DNA of 64,000 bases from Flavobacterium pectinovorum. GTDB taxonomy: Bacteria > Bacteroidota > Bacteroidia > Flavobacteriales > Flavobacteriaceae. This document shows, in pieces, positions 56,687-64,000 of the stretch (positions are counted from its first letter, which is position 1; the number at the start of each line of letters is the position of its first letter). Under the pieces are notes generated by a model. The model searched no databases. It saw only the letters and a program-made list of their open reading frames with translations, and was not told where the DNA came from. The DNA is taken from positions 1 through 64,000 of the forward strand of contig NZ_RCZH01000018.1 in NCBI RefSeq assembly GCF_006438875.1, written 5' to 3'. The position numbers were made by a program, and so were the translations under genes.

Positions 56687-57125
56687 ATGTTGAAAAAATT
56701 AATAAATACAGATAATTCAAAAACAACTATTTTGGTGCCCTTGATGATTGGAACAGTATTTTTTTTCAGAAGGAATACAGAAGTTTTTGTTCCCGGATAC
56801 TTTAGGAGCAGGAAGATTTGCAAAAATTGGTTTACCAGCACCAGAATTTTTAGGCAATTTCGTTAGTTTCTTTGAAATCCTTTGTAGTGCATTAATCCTA
56901 ATTGGACTTTTTACACGTCTAGCAAGTATTCCAATTATTATAATTATGCTTGTTGCAATGGCAACAACAAAAGCGGAAGTATTAAAAAACGAAGGTTTTT
57001 GGGAAATGCTTCACGGCAGTAGAACCGATTGGGCAATGTTACTTGGAGGAATTTTTCTTTTGATAGAAGGTGCAGGAAAATGGTCGCTTGATAAGAAAAT
57101 TAGCCCAAATGGAAGGAAAAACTAA
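56687..57125 (+). pseudogene. DoxX-family membrane protein, frameshift in T-run
   Basis: The ATG at 56687 (MLKKLINTDNSKTTILVPLM) is in frame to the T8 run near 56760, where one extra T shifts it. The remainder (EGIQKFLFPDTLGAGRFAKI, then three TM helices, ATTKAEVLKNEGFWEMLHG) is typical of DoxX-like quinone-associated membrane proteins. If the T is a sequencing error this is an intact 145-aa gene. It overlaps the next gene by 17 bp. Confidence 0.7.
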
Positions 57126-58248
57126 TTTAAAAGAAATACCACAATTATTTTTAAAACTTGGCATTATTGGTTGTGGTAGTCCAGCTGTACATATTTCAAT
57201 GATGCAAAATGAAGTAGTTGTTAAAAAAAAATGGCTTACTGAACAACATTTTCTTGACTTAATTGGAGCAACAAACTTAATACCCGGTCCCAATAGTACG
57301 GAAATGGCTATTCACATTGGACACGAAAAATCAGGTTGGAAAGGATTGATTGTTGCGGGATTTTGTTTTATTTTTCCTGCTGTAATCATTACAGGAATTT
57401 TTGCTTGGTTGTATAAAGAATATGGACAAATTCCGGAAATAGAACCTTTTTTATATGGTATAAAACCCGCTATTATCGCCATTATACTTTCGGCAATTGT
57501 CCCCTTGGCAAAAAAATCTATAAAAACAATTCAGCTAGGAATTATTGGATGCATTGTTTTACTCCTTTCACTTCTAAATTATAATGAAATAATTTTAATG
57601 TTTGGTGCGGGAATAATTGCATTATTCATTTATTACTTAAAACAAAACACGAATAAAAGTATAAATGCTTTTATTCCGTTAACATTTTTTCAGGTTTCAA
57701 GTAATAATTTAATTTCAGCAACAAACTTAAATTTATCCTTGATTTTCTTAAAAATTGGTGCAGTTTTATACGGAAGCGGATATGTACTTTTCGCTTTCCT
57801 TGATGCAGAATTAGTTTCAACAGGACTTTTGTCAAGAACACAATTAATTGACGCAATCGCAGTCGGACAATTTACGCCTGGTCCCGTTTTTTTCAGCAGT
57901 AACTTTTATTGGTTATCAAATTAATGGTTTTTCAGGAGCGTTAATTTCAACAATTGCCATTTTTTTACCATCATTTATTTTTGTTGCATTATTAAATCCA
58001 ATGATAAAAAAAATGCGGAATTCTAAATTGTTTTCTACATTTTTAGATGCTGTAAATGTTGCATCAACAGCAATTATAATTTCTATTTGTTTAGAAATGG
58101 GAAAGGATACTATTATAGATTGGCGAACTATTTTAATTGCTCTATTAAGTGTTGTCGTAGTATTTAATTACAAGAAAATCAATAATGCTTTTATATAGTT
58201 TTAGGAGGCTCACTAGTAGGATATCTTTTGACTTTAATTAGATTTTAA
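57109..58248 (+). pseudogene. Second ChrA-like chromate transporter, frameshifted
   Basis: The ATG at 57109 begins MEGKTNLKEIPQLFLKLGII. Domain 1 has GATNLIPGPNSTEMAIHIG; domain 2 has GSGYVLFAFLDAELVS and GQFTPGPVF. An extra T in a T7 run near 57890 breaks the frame before SAVTFIGYQINGFSGAL, and another lesion near 58195 separates the last 17 residues (VLGGSLVGYLLTLIRF). Domain 1 has GCGSPAVH where active ChrA has GFGGPVA. It looks like a divergent, now broken paralogue of the intact chrA. Confidence 0.75.
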
Positions 58249-58569
58249 AAATTCAAATTGATTCCAATTGTAGTCCCTCTAAATAACTAAAAGTTAAAAA
58301 GTCATCGGTTCATCGGTAATAAAAAAAGCAGCTACATACTTTAACGAACGGTGTCAATTGCAAATTTTAAAGTTAAGTTGTATTGGAGCTGATAACATTT
58401 TTGTCAAAAAAAATTAATATGTATTTTCTTCAATTCCGTTTCATGCGATTTAAAAGAGTTTGATTTTTTTCTGTTATTTCATATAAAACTGTTTTTTTGC
58501 TTTTCAAACAATTAAGAATTAAACTTTTCATTTTAAACAAGTTAATCGCTTTAAAATCGACGATTTGAA
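58249..58569. other. Intergenic, no gene
   Basis: AT-rich stretch between the chrA-like pseudogene and repeat copy I. Stops in all frames; nothing recognised. Confidence 0.4.
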
Positions 58570-58655
58570 TTTTTGGCAGAATCGTGGTACAAGCTGTTTT
58601 GTAAAAATAAAATAACCTATAAATCAAGGTATAAGAAGATTAGTTGGAAACTTTA
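58570..58655 (+). repeat. Dispersed GTGGCA repeat, copy I (degenerate)
   Basis: TTTTTGGCAGAATCGTGGTA, then a tail with AAATCAAGGTATAAGAAG and GATTAGTTGGAAACTTTA. It matches the 3' half plus tail of the family with about 70% identity by eye. Confidence 0.6.
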
Positions 58656-58773
58656 TTAAAGTCTATTTAAACCAAGTTTGAGGACCCTGTAAATGTTTTT
58701 TACAATATCAATCTTTATAAAATCTTTATACTTTCATCTCATTATATTATAAAATACTTATACAGAGTTACAT

Positions 58774-58781
58774 TAAATTTG
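58774..58781 (+). promoter_or_regulatory. -7 promoter element of the KdpD-like operon
   Basis: TAAATTTG matches TAnnTTTG and lies 17 bp upstream of the ATG at 58799. No clear -33 TTG is found at the right distance. Confidence 0.4.
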
Positions 58782-58798
58782 CACCACAATTAAATACA

Positions 58799-59911
58799 AT
58801 GAATAGTATCTTAAAACATACCGTACGTACAAAACAATATCTTACAAGTATAGTATCTGTGACTATTGTTGCACTGCTTTGTTTGTCCATACGTGATCTT
58901 ATCGAATATAAAGCTGTTGCATACCTACTTTTAGTTGTTGTTTCTTTGCTTGCTATTTTTTTAGACATATTCCCTGTGCTTTTAGGAGCGGTTTTAAGTG
59001 CCTTATTTTTAAATTTCTTATTTATAAAACCCTACTACACATTGCATATCGATAGTGCAGAAGATACTTTACTATTATTATTGTTTTTTATTATTGCTTT
59101 GATCAATGGAGTTTTGACCTACAAAATCAGAAAGGTAGAACGTCAAATTCAAATTAAAGACACCAAAGTAAAAACCATGAAATTGTACAATACAATACTG
59201 GATTCCTTGTCACATGAATTACGGACTCCTATATCAACAATAATTGGTGCCATTGACACTTTACAGCAAAAATCACTTCATTTGTCAGAAGATAACAAAT
59301 CTAATCTGTTGTCTGAAATGGAAAAAGCCTCAATGCGATTGAACCATCAGGTAGAAAATTTATTAAACATGTCACGTTTAGAAAGCGGATATATTCAGCC
59401 CAAATTAGACTGGTGTGATCTTAAAGAAATCACCTATAAAGTTTTAAATAGTTTATCTGAGGAGGTGAAATTTCATAAAACAGTTGTCATCGCTGATGAT
59501 AGTTTGTCTCTTTTTAAGTTAGACTATGGATTGATGGAGCAAATTATCTATAATTTAATTTATAATGCTGTCCAGTACACTCCAGCCGGAACTACTATAG
59601 GAGTAAAAATTGAGCAGCAATTAGATATTGGCTTCGAATACCACCAAAACAAAATAATGAGCTGTCTGATTACTATCTCAGATGACGGAAAAGGATTTCC
59701 TAAAAATGAAATCGATAAGGTCTTTGATAAGTTTTATAGATTACAGCATTCCAAAACAGGAGGAACAGGTTTAGGACTTTCAATAGTAAAAGGTTTTGTA
59801 GAAGCACAACAAGGCAAAGTTGCAGTAGGAAATGCACAAAAAGGCGGAGCCATTTTTACATTATCTTTCCCATGCCTGACAATGAACACAAAAAATATCG
59901 GTAATGAGTAA
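58799..59911 (+). CDS. KdpD-like sensor histidine kinase without KdpD/USP domains
   Basis: 370 residues. Four close membrane helices (15-105, DUF4118-type, with LFLNFLFIKPYYTLHI) are followed by HisKA with H139 in DSLSHELRTPISTI, N-box NLIYNAVQY, DDGKGF and GTGLGLSIV. This equals the C-terminal half of KdpD; the N-terminal turgor/K+ sensing KdpD and universal-stress domains are absent. It overlaps the KdpE-like gene by 8 bp and precedes kup, suggesting control of K+ uptake. Confidence 0.93.
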   Translation: MNSILKHTVRTKQYLTSIVSVTIVALLCLSIRDLIEYKAVAYLLLVVVSLLAIFLDIFPVLLGAVLSALFLNFLFIKPYYTLHIDSAEDTLLLLLFFIIALINGVLTYKIRKVERQIQIKDTKVKTMKLYNTILDSLSHELRTPISTIIGAIDTLQQKSLHLSEDNKSNLLSEMEKASMRLNHQVENLLNMSRLESGYIQPKLDWCDLKEITYKVLNSLSEEVKFHKTVVIADDSLSLFKLDYGLMEQIIYNLIYNAVQYTPAGTTIGVKIEQQLDIGFEYHQNKIMSCLITISDDGKGFPKNEIDKVFDKFYRLQHSKTGGTGLGLSIVKGFVEAQQGKVAVGNAQKGGAIFTLSFPCLTMNTKNIGNE

Positions 59912-60590
59912 AACAGCGACTATATTAATAATTGACGATGAGAGTCAAATCAGAAAACTATTGGAAATAACCTTGGAAGCCAATGGATATAAAGTAAATT
60001 TAGCTGTAAATGCAAAGGACGGAATAATTGCCGCATCCAATTATCCACCACAGCTGATTATTTTAGATTTAGGCCTGCCAGATGAGGATGGTCAGGAAGT
60101 TTTAAAAAAATTACGGGAATGGTATAAAAACCCCATAATTATTCTTACCGTTAAAAACACAGAAGAAGAAATTGTTAAGGCCCTGGATAATGGTGCAAAT
60201 GACTATTTGTCGAAGCCTTTTCGAGCACAGGAACTCTTAGCCAGAATTAGGGCAGCTCTGCGAATGGGGCTTGATCATCAAAACGATACTCTTGTTGCTT
60301 TTGGAAATACAACTATCAATTTTGGCGCACGTGTAGTAAAAGTAGATCATCAAGTGATAAAATTAACTGCTACAGAATATAGATTACTGGCATTGTTAGT
60401 ACAAAATGAGGGTCGTGTTTTAACACATCAGTATCTTTTAAAAGAAGTTTGGGGTCAGAGCTACTTAGATCAAACTCAATATTTACGAGTTTTTATTACA
60501 CAGCTTCGTAAAAAAATAGAGAATGACCCTAACCGTCCTAAACATATACTTACCGAATCGGGTGTAGGTTACAGATTTAATACCAATTAA
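59904..60590 (+). CDS. kdpE: KdpE-like OmpR-family response regulator
   Basis: 228 residues. Receiver: DDES near 11, phospho-acceptor Asp in LIILDLGLPDEDG, Thr in IILTVKN, Lys in YLSKPFRAQEL. Output: winged HTH with LTATEYRLLALLVQNEGRVL and RVFITQLRKKIE. Same overall sequence as KdpE. Its likely target here is the adjacent kup rather than kdpFABC, which is not in the window. Confidence 0.94.
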   Translation: MSKTATILIIDDESQIRKLLEITLEANGYKVNLAVNAKDGIIAASNYPPQLIILDLGLPDEDGQEVLKKLREWYKNPIIILTVKNTEEEIVKALDNGANDYLSKPFRAQELLARIRAALRMGLDHQNDTLVAFGNTTINFGARVVKVDHQVIKLTATEYRLLALLVQNEGRVLTHQYLLKEVWGQSYLDQTQYLRVFITQLRKKIENDPNRPKHILTESGVGYRFNTN

Positions 60591-60625
60591 TAAAACATAA
60601 TAAACTCAATATTTAAAAAATCAAA

Positions 60626-62566
60626 ATGAATAAATCTACAATCCAAAAAGTAAGCGCAGCTACACTCCTAGTGGCACTTGGTATCATTTATGGTGATATT
60701 GGAACGAGTCCTTTGTATGTTATGAAATCTATTATTAGTGATAGAGAAATAACCCAATTATTAGTATACGGTGGAATTTCGTGCGTATTTTGGACATTGA
60801 CATTTCAAACAACATTCAAATATATTTTTTTAACACTCTCTGCTGACAATCATGGAGAAGGAGGTGTATTTTCTCTATATGCGTTAGTAAAACGTTTTGG
60901 AAAAGGAAAATTAGTGATTCCTACCATTTTAGGAGCAACCACTTTACTTGCCGATGGAATCATTACCCCTCCCATTTCTGTAGCTTCAGCTGTGGAAGGT
61001 CTCGAAGCAATTGTTCCAAGTCTGCCTACGATACCAATTGTTATTGCTATACTTTCGGGATTATTTATTTTTCAGCGCTTTGGAACACAAAAAGTAGGTT
61101 ATATTTTTGGCCCTGCAATGGTAATTTGGTTTACGATGTTATTAATATTAGGAGTTTCCCAAATTGTGCACCATCCTGATATATTGAGCGCACTAAATCC
61201 GATGTATGGCTATAGATTATTAGTTGAATATCCTCATGGTTTCTGGTTATTGGGTGCTGTATTTCTTTGTACAACAGGAGCAGAAGCCTTGTATTCTGAT
61301 TTAGGACATTGCGGAAAAGAGAATATTCGACTTACATGGATTTTTGTAAAAATTGCTTTGGTTACTAATTATTTGGGACAGGGCGCCTGGCTGATGCATC
61401 AGGGAAATGCTTTTTTACAAGGCAAAAACCCATTTTATACCATAATGCCGCAATGGTTCTTAATCATTGGAGTCGTGATTGCTACATTTGCCGCAATTAT
61501 AGCATCACAAGCGTTAATCAGTGGTTCATTTACCTTAATAAATGAGGCCATTTCATTAAATTTTTGGCCTCGTGTAGCCTTAAAAAACCCAACAAATCTA
61601 AAAGGACAAATATATATTCCTTCGGTAAACACAATACTTTGGGCAGGCTGTATCTTAATGATCTTATATTTCAAAAACTCAGCACATATGGAAGCGGCTT
61701 ATGGTTTTTCAATTACAATTGCCATGTTAATGACAACAGTTCTGTTATCCTACTATTTAATATTTATTAAGAAAATGAATAAAGGTTGGGTCACTATTAT
61801 TTTATTGGTCTTTGCTCTAATTGAAGTTGCTTTTTTTGTGGCCAATGTTGTAAAAATTAAGGAACGATGGATGTTTTTATTCTTTGAACTTTTCATTTTT
61901 ATGGTAATGTACGTTTGGTATTATTCCCGAAAAATTAACAACCGTTTCCTTAAGTTTATTAATCTATCTGAACAGACAACCTTGCTAAATGAATTAAGTC
62001 AGGATGACAGTATCCCAAAATATTCAACTCACTTAATTTACTTATCCAAAGCCGACAGAACCTATGAAATTGAGGAGAAAATTATAAAATCTATTTTTGC
62101 GAAAAAACCAAAAAGAGCTGATGTATATTGGTTTTTGCATATCAACAGAACAAACGAACCCTTTACCTTAAACTATGAAGTTGAAGAAATTTTAGATGAT
62201 AAAGTAATCAAGGTGATATTAAATGTAGGCTTTAGGGTGCAGCCCAAAGTAGAATTGTATTTTAAAAAAATCGTTCAGGAATTAGTCGAAAGAAAAGAGC
62301 TCAACTTGCATATTCGCCCAGACGGTTCTACAAAGTACAATCCAGAACCTGATTTTAAATTCATCATCATTGAAAAGTTCTTGTCAGTAGAAAATGACTT
62401 TGCCATAAAAGATGGCTGGCTGCTTTATTCATATTATTGGTTAAAACAACTTTCTCTTTCCGAAGAAAAAGCTTTCGGATTAGATAAAAGTGATGTTGAA
62501 ATTGAAGAAATCCCTATGGTTTATCAACCCATCACCAAGCTTGAACTAGTTAGAAAAATAACATAG
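60626..62566 (+). CDS. kup: Kup-type potassium uptake permease
   Basis: 646 residues with about 12 membrane helices in the first 430. The family start GDIGTSPLYVMKS and LFLTLSADNHGEGGVFSLYALV are clear. The C-terminal soluble domain (430-646) is kept. Kup carries K+ by proton symport. It lies 35 bp behind the kdpE-like gene, so the sensor pair and transporter form one operon. Confidence 0.95.
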   Translation: MNKSTIQKVSAATLLVALGIIYGDIGTSPLYVMKSIISDREITQLLVYGGISCVFWTLTFQTTFKYIFLTLSADNHGEGGVFSLYALVKRFGKGKLVIPTILGATTLLADGIITPPISVASAVEGLEAIVPSLPTIPIVIAILSGLFIFQRFGTQKVGYIFGPAMVIWFTMLLILGVSQIVHHPDILSALNPMYGYRLLVEYPHGFWLLGAVFLCTTGAEALYSDLGHCGKENIRLTWIFVKIALVTNYLGQGAWLMHQGNAFLQGKNPFYTIMPQWFLIIGVVIATFAAIIASQALISGSFTLINEAISLNFWPRVALKNPTNLKGQIYIPSVNTILWAGCILMILYFKNSAHMEAAYGFSITIAMLMTTVLLSYYLIFIKKMNKGWVTIILLVFALIEVAFFVANVVKIKERWMFLFFELFIFMVMYVWYYSRKINNRFLKFINLSEQTTLLNELSQDDSIPKYSTHLIYLSKADRTYEIEEKIIKSIFAKKPKRADVYWFLHINRTNEPFTLNYEVEEILDDKVIKVILNVGFRVQPKVELYFKKIVQELVERKELNLHIRPDGSTKYNPEPDFKFIIIEKFLSVENDFAIKDGWLLYSYYWLKQLSLSEEKAFGLDKSDVEIEEIPMVYQPITKLELVRKIT

Positions 62567-62577
62567 AATTATTATCT

Positions 62578-62618
62578 ATAATTTTAATCTCTGCAAAATT
62601 TGTGGGGATTAAAATTAT
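62578..62618. terminator. Hairpin after kup
   Basis: ATAATTTTAATC and GATTAAAATTAT pair perfectly over 12 bp with a 17-nt loop. No strong U tract follows, so terminator function is tentative. Confidence 0.5.
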
Positions 62619-62647
62619 AAATAAGTTTATACTTATTAAAAGGGCTT

Positions 62648-63022
62648 TTGAAAAACATTCTTATTATAGATGACGAAGAGAAATTTCGCCACCTCCTTGT
62701 CAAGCTCATAAAACTTGAAGGCTTTGAAGTTTTTCAGGCTGCTGATTTAAAGTCAGGGTTCAAAAATATACAAAATATTAACATCGATGTAATTTTATGT
62801 GATGTTAAACTTCCTGATGGCAATGGTGTCGATTTTGTAAAAAAAATAAAAACTACCTCCCCTGTCTCCGAAATAATTCTAATGACTGCGTTTGGTAAAA
62901 TTTCAGATAAAATTCAGGCAATAAAAAATGGTGCGTTCGATTACATAGTTAAAGCTGATGATAATGATAAAATCATCCCATTGTTATATAAAGCGTTAGA
63001 AAAAAGGCATCTATATACTTGA
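62648..63022 (+). CDS. REC-only remnant of an NtrC-type regulator
   Basis: 124 residues from TTG at 62648. Acidic pair DDEEK, phospho-acceptor Asp in LCDVKLPDGNG, Thr in LMTAFGK, Lys in YIVKADDN. The sequence is like the receiver of sigma54-dependent regulators in Flavobacteria, which normally continue into an AAA+ domain after ALEK. Here it stops at once, so it is a truncated gene or a stand-alone receiver. Confidence 0.75.
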   Translation: MKNILIIDDEEKFRHLLVKLIKLEGFEVFQAADLKSGFKNIQNINIDVILCDVKLPDGNGVDFVKKIKTTSPVSEIILMTAFGKISDKIQAIKNGAFDYIVKADDNDKIIPLLYKALEKRHLYT

Positions 63023-63137
63023 ATGTACCATTCAAATTTTTAATTGATCTAAGTCTAATAAATATAAAATTATCATTAGCTTGATTAAATAGCCCGAGTC
63101 GAAGTTAAATTTTGAATATCTTTTATATTTGGTACAT

Positions 63138-63443
63138 TCATGTATATAACCATCCTAAAAAATTAGATGTTGCGGCGTTTAAAAAATATATGACTGGCAA
63201 TAACATCAGCCCTATAATAGCAATCGTAATCAGTACGGCCGCTAAGGTTTTTCTCCCCTTTAATATCCGTTGAAGAAAATTAAAAAAAGGATAAAAAGCA
63301 ATAGCCAGTATGACCGCCCAAAGTGTTGGCATCAAAAAAGGCAACAGTAGTTTAAAACAAAAGCCAACAATCAGGAAAATAAAAAAAAACTGTAAAATTG
63401 TTTCAAAGAGTTCTTTGCGGTTATTCAAATTAGAATTTTTCAT
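63138..63443 (-). CDS. Truncated AI-2E family permease
   Basis: 101 residues with hydrophobic segments FIFLIVGFCFKLLLPFL, WAVILAIAFYPFF and LAAVLITIAIIGLMLLPVIYF. They match the N-terminal quarter of AI-2E/PerM transporters, which are about 350 aa. The rest is absent, so this is probably a deletion remnant. It begins 42 bp after the potassium-channel gene. Confidence 0.7.
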   Translation of the reverse strand: MKNSNLNNRKELFETILQFFFIFLIVGFCFKLLLPFLMPTLWAVILAIAFYPFFNFLQRILKGRKTLAAVLITIAIIGLMLLPVIYFLNAATSNFLGWLYT

Positions 63444-63484
63444 TTTTATTTTTTTAGAGTGATTTAAAACATGATTTGTTATAA

Positions 63485-64000
63485 TTATTTGTTTTGGGAA
63501 AAATTAGCATCCGAAACCAATCGGCCTATCAAAATTACCGGAAACAAAACACCTGTAATAGCTTCAACCTGAACCAGTGATCTGACTATTGGATGAAGTG
63601 GTACAATTTCCCCAAACCCTGTTGAAGTAATAGTGATATAGCTGAAATACATAAAATTTGCCTGATCACTATTTATCCTAAATTGAGAAGGTGTTAACTG
63701 AAAAGAACCTTGGATTTGTTCAAAAAGAAATAAATAGGCAATACACCAAAGATTTGCCAGCAACATATAAACGACAATTGAACCTATTATTTTGTGTGTT
63801 GTAACAGGGCCGGGCTCAAAAACCTTAACTAAAACTAACGCGATCAGTAACGAGACTGTGGCAATTGTTAAAACAAAATCTGTAAATAAAACAAAAATGC
63901 TTTTATTGTAAATACTTATCCAATGGCAAACTATAAATAGAAATGGTATAATAGAAAAGTGAATTACCTGTTGTTTATTTTTAGCCAATGAATAAATCCC
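63485..64000 (-). CDS. Potassium channel family protein, 5' end outside window
   Basis: The frame is open to the right edge (GIYSLAKNKQQVIHF), so the N-terminus is missing. Four or more membrane segments are visible, and the pore loop reads ITSTGFGEIVPLHPI, a TxGFG selectivity filter. It is an Ion_trans_2-type K+ channel. Close to Kup and the Kdp-like pair, it fits a potassium homeostasis cluster. Confidence 0.88.
   Translation of the reverse strand, partial: GIYSLAKNKQQVIHFSIIPFLFIVCHWISIYNKSIFVLFTDFVLTIATVSLLIALVLVKVFEPGPVTTHKIIGSIVVYMLLANLWCIAYLFLFEQIQGSFQLTPSQFRINSDQANFMYFSYITITSTGFGEIVPLHPIVRSLVQVEAITGVLFPVILIGRLVSDANFSQNK

Noticed and set aside
1-64000. CRISPR array, rRNA operon or prophage structural genes
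   Set aside because: I saw no regularly spaced short repeats, no rRNA-like sequence and no capsid, tail or terminase genes.

Overview
The window looks like chromosomal DNA of a Flavobacterium or close relative (Bacteroidetes). It is AT-rich. It carries TAnnTTTG-type -7 promoter elements, few Shine-Dalgarno sites, a Bacteroidetes-type giant repeat adhesin, DUF983, DUF3570/DUF4266, OMP_b-brl_3 and DUF6922 proteins, and many hybrid sensor proteins typical of that phylum. Gene content is a mosaic of intact core or stress genes and strongly eroded accessory DNA.

Layout. (1) 1-6118, minus strand: the N-terminal 2,039 codons of a giant secreted adhesin with LamG-like, IgGFc-binding-like, PA14, GEVED, SdrD-like and DUF7507 modules; it runs off the left edge. 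(2) 6.1-10.9 kb: gene-poor DNA with copies of a dispersed repeat containing GTGGCA motifs, a tRNA 3'-end fragment, a broken membrane-AraC gene and an IS6-family element. (3) 11-15.3 kb: response regulator, KAS III, cold-shock protein, PAS histidine kinase and a 54-aa membrane protein. (4) 15.4-21.0 kb: a 5.6-kb island bounded by a 263-bp direct repeat, with an aminotransferase fragment, long imperfect palindromes, an exported esterase, an IS3 remnant and an AbiE-type toxin-antitoxin pair. (5) 21.3-38.5 kb: an oxygen/stress region. It holds icd, a Crp/Fnr regulator, a three-gene PIG-L/GT4/GH operon, a FixL-like kinase with a receiver-Crp fusion, decayed BON proteins and a 1,123-aa CheB-CheR-PAS-kinase fusion. 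(6) 38.5-42.7 kb: VIT transporter and a thioredoxin-ApbE-DUF4266-DUF3570 operon. (7) 42.8-44.4 kb: a truncated chrB and a Fic pseudogene between two half copies of the dispersed repeat. (8) 44.7-48.6 kb: a second copy of the CheB-CheR-kinase fusion with its response regulator. (9) 49-58.3 kb: second IS6 copy, a TonB-receptor-like outer membrane protein, and a chromate/redox cluster (chrA, exported superoxide dismutase, then frameshifted cytochrome-like lipoprotein, DoxX and a second chrA). (10) 58.8-64 kb: KdpD-like kinase, KdpE-like regulator, Kup potassium transporter, a REC-only protein, a truncated AI-2E permease and a potassium channel entering from the right edge.

The coherent functional themes are oxygen/redox sensing (FixL-like kinase plus receiver-Crp protein, Crp/Fnr, superoxide dismutase, ApbE operon), large hybrid signalling proteins, potassium homeostasis and chromate handling. 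The strongest candidates for something new are the kinase/receiver-Crp pair, which would collapse a FixL-FixJ-FixK cascade into two proteins, and the dispersed repeat family. Two less certain candidates are the PIG-L/GT4/GH operon and the DUF4266 lipoprotein as a possible ApbE substrate. At least fifteen genes carry frameshifts or nonsense codons, several in homopolymers, so read support should be checked before calling them biological.
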